This document shows, piece after piece, positions 17,122 through 27,584 of a stretch of DNA of 40,221 nucleotides (its first letter is position 1; each line of letters starts with the position of its first letter). Below the pieces are notes generated by a model. The model was not told the DNA's origin and searched no databases. It saw only the letters and a program-made list of their open reading frames with translations. A program made the translations under genes and the position numbers. This stretch comes from Actinomycetota bacterium. Its GTDB lineage: Bacteria; Actinomycetota; Nitriliruptoria; Nitriliruptorales; Nitriliruptoraceae. Location: assembly GCA_019348135.1 (NCBI GenBank), contig JAHWJY010000014.1, positions 1 through 40,221 of the forward strand, in the 5' to 3' direction.

Positions 17122-17843
17122 CGACGGCACCGCCCGACGTGGCCGCACGTGTCGCCGACGTCCGCCGCCGCATCGCGGAGGCGTGCGGGTCGGCGGGGCG
17201 GCGACCGGCCGACGTCCAGCTGATCGCGGTCTCCAAGACCCACCCGCCCGCCGCCGCCCAGGCCGTCGTCGACGCCGGCGTGGTCGATCTCGGGGAGAAC
17301 CGTGTCGCCGAGTTCCAGGCGAAGGCGCCGCACGTGGACGGCGCGCGCTGGCACTTCGTCGGCCGACTGCAGTCCCGCAAGGCCAAGGACCTCGTGGGCG
17401 CCCACGTGCTGGTCCACTCGGTCGACCGCCCGTCCCTCGCCGACGCGCTCTCCCGTCGTGCCGAGATGGCCGGCGCGGTGCAGCGGATCCTCGTGCAGGT
17501 CAACGTCGGCGACGATCCGGCCAAGGGCGGGTGCGAGGTCGACGGTTCGCTCGATCTCGTCGCGTACGCTCGCGACCTGCCGAACCTCGCGGTGGAGGGA
17601 CTGATGACCGTGCCGCCGCTCCCGCCTCCCGGCGCGGACCAGGGCGAGGCCGCGAGACCCCACTTCGCGACGCTGCGCGGGCTGCGCGACGATGCACGGA
17701 GGCGGTGGCCGGAGGTCGTCCACCTCAGCATGGGGATGAGCGCGGACCTCGAGGCGGCGGTCCGCGAGGGTGCGACGATGGTCCGGATCGGCACGGCGTT
17801 GTTCGGCCCCCGGGGCGAGAGCGCGTGGAGCCCGCACCGGTGA
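17118..17843 (+). CDS. YggS/PLPBP family pyridoxal phosphate homeostasis protein
   Basis: A single-domain TIM-barrel PLP-binding protein with no known catalytic role; relatives buffer vitamin B6 and affect amino acid pools. The 241-residue product shows the PLP lysine K40 (LIAVSKTHP), the GENRVAEFQAK and WHFVGRLQSRKAK motifs, and the C-terminal phosphate-binding part LSMGMSADLEAAV...MVRIGTALFG. The start is GTG 17118 overlapping the pgeF stop. The gene is usually found just upstream of sepF, as here. Confidence 0.95.
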   Translation: MTTAPPDVAARVADVRRRIAEACGSAGRRPADVQLIAVSKTHPPAAAQAVVDAGVVDLGENRVAEFQAKAPHVDGARWHFVGRLQSRKAKDLVGAHVLVHSVDRPSLADALSRRAEMAGAVQRILVQVNVGDDPAKGGCEVDGSLDLVAYARDLPNLAVEGLMTVPPLPPPGADQGEAARPHFATLRGLRDDARRRWPEVVHLSMGMSADLEAAVREGATMVRIGTALFGPRGESAWSPHR

Positions 17844-17868
17844 GGCCGGGCGGGATGAGGAGGACGAC

Positions 17869-18387
17869 ATGAGCGGTGTGTGGCGCAAGACCCTGGTCTA
17901 CCTGGGTCTCGTCGAGGAACCCGACGAGCACGACGACCTGCCCGAGCACTTCGGTGGCGGGTACGCGCCCGAGGGCGACGACGGCTACGACCGGCCGGCG
18001 CCCCGCCCCGCCCCGCGCGCCGCGGAGGCACCCGCCGGCAACGTCCGCCGCCTGCCGGTGCCCGAGTCCGGCACCCCGCACGTGCGCGCGATGCAGGGCA
18101 GCGTCCGCGTCGCCGTCCTGCCGATCACGGCCTTCGAGGAGGTCGAACGGGTCGGCGAGCGCTACCGCTCGGGCCAGCCGGTCCTGTTCGACCTCCGTGA
18201 CGCCGAGCCGACGGTCGCCCGTCGCGTCCTCGACTTCGTCAGCGGGGTCACCTACGCGCTGCGTGGTCGGCTCGTGCCCGCGGGGTCACGCTGCTTCCTG
18301 CTCGTCCCGGACGGCGTCGACATCCCGCTCGACGAGCGTCACCGCTTGTCGGACATGGGCTACCGCGTACCGGCGCGGGACGCCTGA
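17869..18387 (+). CDS. sepF: Cell division protein SepF
   Basis: SepF is the membrane anchor and bundler of FtsZ in actinobacteria and firmicutes, which lack FtsA or use it redundantly. The 172-residue protein begins with the amphipathic membrane-targeting helix region (SGVWRKTLVYLGLVEE). An acidic, Pro/Arg-rich linker follows, then the conserved beta-sandwich core from about residue 85 (VAVLPITAFEEVERVGERY, VLFDLRDAEPTVARRVLDFVSG). ATG 17869 has an AGGAGG ribosome binding site about 7 bases upstream. It lies 25 bases after yggS and 3 bases before yggT. Confidence 0.95.
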   Translation: MSGVWRKTLVYLGLVEEPDEHDDLPEHFGGGYAPEGDDGYDRPAPRPAPRAAEAPAGNVRRLPVPESGTPHVRAMQGSVRVAVLPITAFEEVERVGERYRSGQPVLFDLRDAEPTVARRVLDFVSGVTYALRGRLVPAGSRCFLLVPDGVDIPLDERHRLSDMGYRVPARDA

Positions 18388-18390
18388 CGC

Positions 18391-18651
18391 ATGTTCGCGT
18401 ACGTCCTCTGCCTGCTGCTCGAGGCCTACTGGCTGGTGCTCATCGCGCACGTCATCTTCTCGTGGGTGCCGCGACCACCCGACCCGATCCTCCCGATCGT
18501 CCACGGCGTCCGCGCCCTGGTCGAGCCGCTCGCCGCGCCGCTGCGGCGGATGATCCCGCCACTGCGTCTCGGCGGCATGGCGCTGGACCTGTCCATCATC
18601 GTGATCTTCCTCGCGGTGTGGATCCTCCGCGCCGCGCTGCGGTGCAGCTGA
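18391..18651 (+). CDS. YggT family membrane protein
   Basis: A short 86-residue integral membrane protein with two hydrophobic segments (about 3-24 and 62-82) around a loop with the family pattern FSWVPRPPDPILPIVHGVRA and EPLAAPLRRMIPP. YggT proteins sit next to sepF and divIVA in many Gram-positive genomes and are linked to division-site or membrane organisation, but the biochemical role is unknown. The gene starts 3 bases after sepF and is almost certainly co-transcribed with it. Confidence 0.9.
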   Translation: MFAYVLCLLLEAYWLVLIAHVIFSWVPRPPDPILPIVHGVRALVEPLAAPLRRMIPPLRLGGMALDLSIIVIFLAVWILRAALRCS

Positions 18652-18662
18652 TCGGAGCTCCC

Positions 18663-19511
18663 ATGGGGCTGTCGCCCGACGACATCATCAACTACCCGCT
18701 GAAGCAGGCGGTCCGCGGCTACTCCGTGCCGCAGGTCGACGAGCTCCTCGACCAGGTCGCCGACACCGTGGAGCGGCTCGGCTCGGAGGTCGAGGACCTG
18801 CGACACCGGCTGCGGCAGTCGGAGGACCGGCTCGCTTCCGCCTCCGAGACGGAGTCCACGCTGAAGCGGACGCTCGTCACCGCCCAGCGGGCTGCGGAGC
18901 AGTCGCTCGACGAGGCGCACGAGCTCGCCGCCGAGCTGGTCGAGGAGGCCCGTCGCGAGGCCGCCGGCATCATGGAGGAGGCCCAGCTCGACGCCGAGGA
19001 GCTGCGGGTCGAGGCGCTGAAGGCGGCGCGCGCCGAGGAGGCCGAGATCCGTCGGCGTCGCCAGGCCCTCGAGGGCCACATCGAGGCGCTGCGGATCTTC
19101 GAGCGCGAGTACCGCGCCCGGCTGCGTGGACACCTCGAGGACCAGCTGCGGATGCTCGACGAGGTCCAGCACAAGGGCGGCCACGCCGGCGCCGTCCCCC
19201 GGTTGGACGACCTCGACGCGGTCGAGGAGGACGTCCCGGTCGAGCCGTCGAACCTCGGCGGCGCGAGCCTGCCCGAGGAACCGGGGCTGCGTGTCCGGGT
19301 CCGCGGCGCGACGGACCGGGAGCGGGAGGACGACGACCACCCGCGTCCGTCCCGGCAGGGGTCCCGGGCCGATGGGGACCGTCCCGATGACCGGACGGAC
19401 GACGCGGGTGAGGTAGTGTCCGGCCCGTCCGAGGACGCCCCGGGGGATGGCTCCGGAGGCGACTCGGGGGGTGACGAGGTCCGCGACCAGCGGCGTCGCT
19501 CCGTACCGTAG
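18663..19511 (+). CDS. DivIVA domain protein (Wag31-like)
   Basis: DivIVA proteins recognise negatively curved membrane at poles and septa and organise polar growth and division in actinobacteria. The N-terminal lipid-binding domain is recognisable (LSPDDIINYPLKQAVRGYS, then VPQVDELLDQVADTVERL), though it departs from the usual FKKPPxGKRGYDxxEVD wording. Residues of about 25-170 are a long Glu/Arg/Ala-rich coiled coil. The last 100 residues are low-complexity, acidic and Gly/Ser/Asp-rich, probably disordered. ATG 18663 has a GGAG ribosome binding site and is 11 bases behind yggT. The protein is 282 residues long. Confidence 0.88.
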   Translation: MGLSPDDIINYPLKQAVRGYSVPQVDELLDQVADTVERLGSEVEDLRHRLRQSEDRLASASETESTLKRTLVTAQRAAEQSLDEAHELAAELVEEARREAAGIMEEAQLDAEELRVEALKAARAEEAEIRRRRQALEGHIEALRIFEREYRARLRGHLEDQLRMLDEVQHKGGHAGAVPRLDDLDAVEEDVPVEPSNLGGASLPEEPGLRVRVRGATDREREDDDHPRPSRQGSRADGDRPDDRTDDAGEVVSGPSEDAPGDGSGGDSGGDEVRDQRRRSVP

Positions 19512-19578
19512 GCTCGGGTAGCGACGAGGGGTCGCTGCCGCGGACCTCTCGAACGAACCGACAACAGGGGAATGACCG

Positions 19579-20409
19579 GTGATCGTGCTGAGCCTGGTCC
19601 TGGTGATCGTCGCTGCGGTGAGCCTCATCGCGGGCTTCTTCCAGGATGAGGACCTGACCCTCATCTACGTGGCGATCGTCTCGTGCGTGCTGGCCATGGC
19701 GTTCCTCGGTATCGGGGTGCTCCAGCGCAAGCGCACCGGCAAGCCGAGCTCCGCCGGGGCCTACGGGTCCGGCGCAGCGTCCGGCTCCGCGCCGTCGGCG
19801 GATGCCGGGGCCTCCTCGGCCCCCGCGCGCGGTTCGGCGCCGTCGATCACCCCCGTGCGCCCGAAGGAGCCGGTGGGGTCGGCGACCAGCGAGGGCTCGG
19901 ACGACAGCACGCAGGTGATCGTGCGCAAGACCGCCGCCGCCGACGCGGCGAAGAAGGGCGCTGCGGCGCCGCGCAAGAAGGCCGTCGTCAAGAAGGCCGT
20001 CGCGAAGCGCCCGTCGGACACGACGTCCGAGCCCGCCGCCTCCGCCAAGCCCGCCAAGAAGGCGCCGGCGAAGGCGGCGGCGGCCGGGAAGGCGCCGGCG
20101 AAGGCGACGACGAAGAAGTCCCCCGCCAAGCGGTCCGCGACGAAGAAGTCGGCGGCGAAGACGTCGACCGCCAAGAAGTCGACGGCCAAGAAGACGACCG
20201 CGAAGAAGACGACCCGGTCGGGCGGGGGCAGGGCCGAGGCGCGCGAGATCCTCGCCTCGGTCAAGGGCCTCGGTCCGGCCAAGCAGGACGCGGTCCTCGC
20301 CGAGTTCGGCTCGGTCGCCGCGCTGCGTCAGGCGAGCCGCGAGCAGCTCTCCGACGTCAAGGGCGTCGGCGACGGTCTCGCCGACGCGATCAAGAAGGCC
20401 GTCAGCTGA
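19579..20409 (+). CDS. Membrane-anchored lysine-rich helix-hairpin-helix protein
   Basis: A 276-residue protein of unusual make-up that I cannot assign to a named family. Residues 2-21 and 27-48 are two membrane segments with a short acidic turn (QDEDL). Residues 52-115 are Ser/Gly/Ala-rich. Residues 116-213 are a histone H1-like or HupB-like tail of repeated AKK, TAKK and PAK units. Residues 220-276 are a tandem helix-hairpin-helix domain (SVKGLGPAKQDAVLAEFGS and LSDVKGVGDGLADAI) like that of the UvrC C-terminus. The design suggests a protein that tethers DNA to the membrane, which is an inference. GTG 19579 follows AGGGGA. It lies behind divIVA and overlaps the convergent downstream gene by 8 bases. 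Confidence 0.85.
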   Translation: MIVLSLVLVIVAAVSLIAGFFQDEDLTLIYVAIVSCVLAMAFLGIGVLQRKRTGKPSSAGAYGSGAASGSAPSADAGASSAPARGSAPSITPVRPKEPVGSATSEGSDDSTQVIVRKTAAADAAKKGAAAPRKKAVVKKAVAKRPSDTTSEPAASAKPAKKAPAKAAAAGKAPAKATTKKSPAKRSATKKSAAKTSTAKKSTAKKTTAKKTTRSGGGRAEAREILASVKGLGPAKQDAVLAEFGSVAALRQASREQLSDVKGVGDGLADAIKKAVS

Positions 20410-21024
20410 GTCCGGCTCGCCGGTCGGCCGCCCACCGGCGGGCGGCCGCCCGCGCACCCCGCTCGATCGGGTTGTCGCGGTAGCCGTACCGCGCCGAGGA
20501 CCACACGTAGATCGGGAAGAGCAGCGGTCCCAGCCGCTCCGCCTGGCGGACGTGCCCGGCCTCGTGCGCGAGCACGACCGGTGGCGTGCGTTCGTAGGTG
20601 CTGACGACGACGTGGCCCATCGCGTTCGCCCCGGCGCCGACGATCCGCAGGAGCCGGGCCGAGCCCGTGCGTGCGCCCTCGACGACGAGGCACCCGTGCT
20701 CGGCGTCCCACCGCGGCCGGCCGCCCGTCGTCGCGGCGAGCAGGAGCCCGACGGCCGTCAGCGGCGACGCCCAGGCCGTGGCGGCCACCCGCCCCAGGGT
20801 GCTCGTCGGCGCGGTCGGGGTCCACGTCGCGAGCCGGCGGGCCAGCGGGCCCTCCGCGCTCGCGGGCACGATCACCGCCGCCGCGCCGGCGCGGGGGAGC
20901 TCCCCCGACCGCGTGCGCCGCTTCTCGCTGCGCTGGCGCAGCGCACCCACCACGCCCGCGACCAGGGTGGCGGCGACCGCCGCCCACGCGACGGCGGCGA
21001 CCCGGGACGTGGGTGCGTCGTCGG

Positions 21025-21028
<4 letters not shown>
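20402..21028 (-). CDS. Putative HEXXH membrane metalloprotease-like protein
   Basis: A 208-residue protein with two likely membrane segments (about 10-30 and 82-101) and a C-terminal zincin-like motif, HEAGH at 155-159. It is followed by VRQAERLGPLLFPIY and YRDNPIERGAR, a layout seen in small uncharacterised HEXXH proteins. The glutamate in NPIE may be the third metal ligand. Substrate and role are unknown. The GTG start overlaps the ileS stop by 4 bases (GTGA), so it is translated from the ileS message and shares its T-box control. Its end overlaps the convergent lysine-rich gene by 8 bases, leaving no room for a terminator. Confidence 0.75.
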
Positions 21029-24204
<3,176 letters not shown>

Positions 24205-24460
24205 GGTCGGTCCTCGTGCCTGCCGTCCCCGGACGGCGCTCGTATGGCGCTTCGCCCGAGGGACGACATCGCCGGGACGACGCCGCGGTACCACCCTCGT
24301 TGTCCGGTCGCGACCGGACCCCTTCGTCGAACCGCGTCTCGTGCGGCGCCCGTCCGGCCCTACGGACGCCGGGGCGTCGTTCGGGGCGGCCGCTCGGAGG
24401 TGATGGCGCACGGGCCCGACCGCCGGCTCCCACCGTCCCGGCTCGCTCGTGATCGGGAGG
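24205..24460 (-). promoter_or_regulatory. T-box riboswitch in the ileS leader
   Basis: Read on the minus strand, the leader contains the T-box core GAGGGTGGTACCGCGG (24283-24298), whose TGGT bulge pairs with the NCCA end of uncharged tRNA. Just upstream is a perfect 9-bp-arm hairpin (24302-24319), the Stem III equivalent. Further upstream is a Stem I region starting with GAGCGAGCCGGG and GGTGGGAGCC, with ATC at 24402-24404 followed by A as the likely isoleucine specifier. CCCTCG at 24257-24262 can pair either with CGAGGG of the T-box (24294-24299) or with the CGAGG of the ribosome binding site (24212-24216). No T-tract terminator is seen. This fits the translational T-boxes known for actinobacterial ileS. 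Confidence 0.88.
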
Positions 24461-24495
24461 ACCGTGCGTCGTGTCCTCGTCGCTGCGTTGCCCGC

Positions 24496-24523
24496 ATCGT
24501 ACGCGGGACCGGGGGACCTTCAA
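24496..24523 (-). promoter_or_regulatory. Predicted ileS promoter
   Basis: On the minus strand, TTGAAG (24518-24523), a 16-base spacer and TACGAT (24496-24501) form a reasonable housekeeping promoter. The predicted transcript would start near 24489 and include the whole T-box leader, about 285 bases before the ileS ATG. The match is by eye only. Confidence 0.5.
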
Positions 24524-24533
24524 CACCGCCTGC

Positions 24534-24539
24534 TACCTT
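24534..24539 (+). promoter_or_regulatory. Predicted -10 element of the dksA-like gene (leaderless)
   Basis: TACCTT at 24534-24539 fits the actinobacterial -10 pattern TANNNT. With the usual distance of about 7 bases, transcription would start at 24546-24548, right at the ATG, so the message would be leaderless. No ribosome binding site is visible upstream of the ATG, which agrees. No clear -35 box is present. Confidence 0.45.
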
Positions 24540-24547
24540 CCGCGCCC

Positions 24548-24925
24548 ATGGCGACCAAGAAGAAGCTCACCAAGACGCAGCTCAAGGAGCTCCGCGCAGC
24601 CCTCGAGGCCGAGCGCGAGACGCTCCTCGCGCAGGCGAGCGATCTCGACGCCGAAGCCGACATCAAGCAGTGGCGCGACGGTGGCTTCGACGACGACCCG
24701 GCCGACACCGGCTCCGCCAACTTCGAGCGCGAGCGGGCCCAGTCGCTCGCCAACCACGCGCGGCGCATCCTGCTCCAGATCGACGACGCCCTCGTGCGGA
24801 TGGACAACGGCACCTACGGCGTCTGCGAGCGCTGCGGCGAGCAGATCGAGTACCCGCGGCTCGAAGTCATCCCCTACGCCACCCTGTGCCTCGAGGACAA
24901 GCGCCGGGACGAGCACGGTCGCTGA
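24548..24925 (+). CDS. TraR/DksA family zinc-finger-like regulator
   Basis: DksA/TraR proteins enter the RNA polymerase secondary channel with a coiled coil and modulate initiation; actinobacterial members next to lspA are mostly uncharacterised. The 125-residue protein has a basic N-terminus, a long two-helix hairpin (about 8-85) with an acidic tip (DDDPADTGSAN) and a C-terminal finger CERCG. Three of the four zinc cysteines are there (C93, C96, C114), but the fourth position, 117, is Asp (TLCLEDKRR). ATG 24548 is preferred over upstream in-frame starts because similarity begins here and a -10 element sits 9 bases upstream. It is followed 3 bases later by lspA. Confidence 0.9.
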   Translation: MATKKKLTKTQLKELRAALEAERETLLAQASDLDAEADIKQWRDGGFDDDPADTGSANFERERAQSLANHARRILLQIDDALVRMDNGTYGVCERCGEQIEYPRLEVIPYATLCLEDKRRDEHGR

Positions 24926-24928
24926 CGG

Positions 24929-25492
24929 ATGCCGGTCCTCGCACCGCTGCAGGCGGACCGGTCCGCCCCTCCCCGCCTGGGCGAGGAGCAGCGCGCCGAC
25001 CCCTGGCTGGTCCAGCTCGGCCTCCTCGCCGCCGCCGCCGCCTACCTCCTCGACCAGGCGACCAAGCACCTCGCCGAGTCCGTGCTGGTCCGCAGCCGGT
25101 TCGTGCCGTGGCTCTCGGACCGCATCGGCTGGCAGCTGACCTACAACGACGGCGGCGCCTTCGGCTTCCCGGCGCCCTCCCTGTTCTTCCTCGTCGTCAC
25201 CGTGGTCGTCACCGTGATCGTGGTCCGCAACCTCCCGATCGTCCGGGGACCGGGACAGGCGGTCGCGTACGGGCTGCTGCTCGCCGGCGCCCTCGGCAAC
25301 GCCACCGACCGCGTCCTGCGTATGGGCGACCCCGGTGACCTCCGGTACCTGCACGGGCACGTCATCGACTTCGTGGCGTGGGGGACCTTCCCCCGCTTCA
25401 ACGTGGCCGACGTCTCGATCACGATCGGCTTCGTGCTGCTCATCGTGTCGCTGTGGCTCGAGGAGCGTCGGTTGGACGAGGTGGGCGGATGA
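24929..25492 (+). CDS. lspA: Lipoprotein signal peptidase LspA (signal peptidase II)
   Basis: LspA is the membrane aspartyl protease that cuts the signal peptide from prolipoproteins after lipid transfer. The 187-residue protein has about four membrane segments. The family motifs are LDQATKHL near the first segment, TYNDGGAFG, GNATDR at 123-128, and the two catalytic aspartates D147 (GHVIDFV) and D161 (FNVADVSI). ATG 24929 lies 3 bases after the dksA-like gene, and the stop overlaps the rluD ATG, so the three genes form an operon of the usual actinobacterial layout. Confidence 0.96.
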   Translation: MPVLAPLQADRSAPPRLGEEQRADPWLVQLGLLAAAAAYLLDQATKHLAESVLVRSRFVPWLSDRIGWQLTYNDGGAFGFPAPSLFFLVVTVVVTVIVVRNLPIVRGPGQAVAYGLLLAGALGNATDRVLRMGDPGDLRYLHGHVIDFVAWGTFPRFNVADVSITIGFVLLIVSLWLEERRLDEVGG

Positions 25493-26448
25493 CGACGGCG
25501 CTGCGGGTCCCGACCGAGCACGCCGGGGCACGCGTGGACGTCTTCGTGGCGGACGCGCTGGGGGAGTCGCGCTCCGCCGCCGCCGCCCGCTGCACCCGCG
25601 GCGAGGTCTCCGTCGCCGGGTCGCCCGTGACGAAGTCCCACCGGGTCGAGGAGGGCGACGAGGTGGTCGTCGCCGCGGCACCCGAGGTCGAGACGGGCGG
25701 TGCCGGCGTCGCCGTGCCGCCGATCCGGTACGAGGACGACCACCTCCTCGTCGTGGCCAAGCCGGCCGGGCTGGTCGTCCACCCCGGCGCGGGGCACACG
25801 TCGGGCACGCTCGTCCAGGTGCTGGCGGACGCCGGCATCCCCCTCGCCGCCGCGGGGGAGGAGCGCCGGCCGGGCATCGTCCACCGCCTCGACCGGGAGA
25901 CGTCGGGGCTGCTGGCGGTCGCGAAGACGTCCGTGGCGTACGACGCGCTCGTCGCGCTCCTGCAGGCCCGCGACGTCCACCGCCGCTACCTCGCCGTGGT
26001 GCAGGCCGCGCCGCCGGCGGACCGGGGGAGGGTCGAGGCGCCGATCGGCCGGGACCCCCGCGACCGGATCCGCTTCGCCTGCATCCCGGAGGGCAAGCCC
26101 GCCGTGACCGGCTGGCGACTCCTCGACACGGGGCTCGCACCCGGGATGCCGGCGCACAGCGGCCGCGTGAGCCTGCTGCGGTGCCGGCTGGAGACGGGTC
26201 GGACCCACCAGATCCGGGTCCACATGAGCTACGCCGGCTGCCCCGTCGTCGGTGACCGGCTCTACGGGGCGCGGCGCGACGTCGCGGACGCCCTCGGGGT
26301 GCGGCGGTTCGCGCTCCACGCCGCGGAGCTGGGGTTCGTCCACCCGGTGACGGGCGAGGACGTGCTCGTCACCGAGCCCCCGCCGGAGGACCTCGCGGCG
26401 GTCATCGCCCGTGCCGGCATGACCGTGCCACCGGCGGCGTCGGCGTGA
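25489..26448 (+). CDS. rluD: 23S rRNA pseudouridine synthase, RluD/RluA family
   Basis: Isomerises specific uridines in large-subunit rRNA to pseudouridine. The 319-residue protein has an N-terminal S4 RNA-binding domain (about 10-65; ARVDVFVADALGESRSAAA, GEVSVAG) and the catalytic domain. The latter has DDHLLVVAKPAGLVVHPG, the active-site aspartate D135 within HRLDRETSGLL, and LETGRTHQIRVHM near the C-terminal part. Start ATG 25489 overlaps the lspA stop. The exact target uridine(s) cannot be read from sequence; RluD is the best guess from length and the lspA linkage. Confidence 0.92.
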   Translation: MTTALRVPTEHAGARVDVFVADALGESRSAAAARCTRGEVSVAGSPVTKSHRVEEGDEVVVAAAPEVETGGAGVAVPPIRYEDDHLLVVAKPAGLVVHPGAGHTSGTLVQVLADAGIPLAAAGEERRPGIVHRLDRETSGLLAVAKTSVAYDALVALLQARDVHRRYLAVVQAAPPADRGRVEAPIGRDPRDRIRFACIPEGKPAVTGWRLLDTGLAPGMPAHSGRVSLLRCRLETGRTHQIRVHMSYAGCPVVGDRLYGARRDVADALGVRRFALHAAELGFVHPVTGEDVLVTEPPPEDLAAVIARAGMTVPPAASA

Positions 26449-26513
26449 GCCAGCGGTAGCCTCCCGGGCCATCCGCCCACACCGGGCGTCTCCCTCCCGT
26501 CGGCAGGTCCAGC

Positions 26514-27461
26514 GTGGCGCCATCCCTCCCCGAGCGACGGGGCCTCCCGGGGGCCCTGGCCCGGCTCGACCGTCGGCTGGTGCCGGCGTTGCAGCGGGGT
26601 GCCCGACGGGTCGCACGCGGGCTCGGCGCGCCGCTCCGACTGGTGGCGCGCGCGGAGGAGCGTCTCTTCCCCGGACTCGTGCGGCGGGTCGTGCCGGGCT
26701 GGCGTGTCCCGGCCCTCCTCGCCGCCGTGCTCGTGGTGCTGGCCTCGGCGGTGCACATGCAGCGCTACCCGGACCTGCGGGACGGCGGGGGTGAGGTCGC
26801 GGACGGCCCACGGGCCCCGGCGGCCGCGGCCCCGACCACGGGCGCGGTGGATCCGCTGGACCTGTCGGGGCGCAGCGTCGGACCCCGGCAGGACGCCGAG
26901 CTCGCCCCGTACGTCGCGGAGCGGAAGGCCGCGCTCGCCGAGCTGCCGGCCGACGGCTCCGCCGTCGCGGTCGTGTCGTTCGAGGAGTACACGACCGCAG
27001 CCGAGGCCCTGGCGGCCGTCCCCGGGGACGTGCAGGTGCTCCGGGCGCAGTACCGCATCCCCGCGGAGGGCGAGCGCCCCCAGGAGACGCTCGTCCCGGC
27101 GGACGGCGCGATCGCCGGCGTGGAGTCCGCGGTCGCCGCGGCGCTCGCCCCCATCGAGGACGAGATCACCGAGGTCGAGTCCCTCCTCGCCTCGGACACG
27201 GTCGAGGACCCCGCCTTCGAGGCGGACCTGGAGCGGCGGCTGAGCGAGCTCCGCGCCGTCCGCAACCTGCTCGAGGCCGCGCCGGCGGTGGTGTTCGCGC
27301 TGGTCGTGGAGGGACCCGTGACCGAGCTGCGGGTGCTCGCCGAGCACGGCGCCGTGCGCCTGGTGGACCCGGCACCGGCGGGTGCCGATGCGGAGGAGAC
27401 CGCCTTCTACGGCCTGCTCCCCGAGGATCGCGAGTTCGCGAGCTTCGGGACCGCCCGATGA
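26514..27461 (+). CDS. Hypothetical membrane-anchored protein upstream of dnaE
   Basis: A 315-residue protein of no family I recognise. Residues 1-62 are strongly basic (many Arg) and cytoplasmic, about 63-80 form one membrane segment (VPALLAAVLVVLASAVHM), and the rest should be outside. The outer part has a Pro/Ala linker and a small alpha/beta-looking domain (SAVAVVSFEEYTTAAEALAAV). A Glu-rich helical stretch at about 200-245 probably forms a coiled coil, and there is a final domain with VFALVVEGPVTELRVLAEHGAVRLV. The start GTG 26514 lacks a clear ribosome binding site. It sits 65 bases after rluD and 123 bases before dnaE. Confidence 0.75.
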   Translation: MAPSLPERRGLPGALARLDRRLVPALQRGARRVARGLGAPLRLVARAEERLFPGLVRRVVPGWRVPALLAAVLVVLASAVHMQRYPDLRDGGGEVADGPRAPAAAAPTTGAVDPLDLSGRSVGPRQDAELAPYVAERKAALAELPADGSAVAVVSFEEYTTAAEALAAVPGDVQVLRAQYRIPAEGERPQETLVPADGAIAGVESAVAAALAPIEDEITEVESLLASDTVEDPAFEADLERRLSELRAVRNLLEAAPAVVFALVVEGPVTELRVLAEHGAVRLVDPAPAGADAEETAFYGLLPEDREFASFGTAR

Positions 27462-27584
27462 GGTCCGAGATCCCCCTCGACGGCTGCGGTCGCCTGGTAC
27501 CGTCGGCCTCGAACGACACGCGTGTGACTTCCCCCGCACGCGGTCTCGTCTCGACGTCGGCTGCAACGTGCTGGGGGTCCGTCC

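Noticed and set aside
19920-20220. Lysine-rich stretch as a frameshift artefact
   Set aside because: Codon use is normal (AAG with GC-ending alanine and threonine codons), and the frame continues into a well-formed helix-hairpin-helix domain.
24449-24547. An upstream in-frame extension of the dksA-like gene
   Set aside because: The extension overlaps the ileS promoter and the start of the T-box leader, shows no family similarity, and a -10 element lies just before ATG 24548.
27494-27508. A second T-box-like core (TGGTACCG) upstream of dnaE
   Set aside because: It continues with TCGG and not CGG as required, lacks Stem III and a specifier region, and dnaE is not a T-box target.
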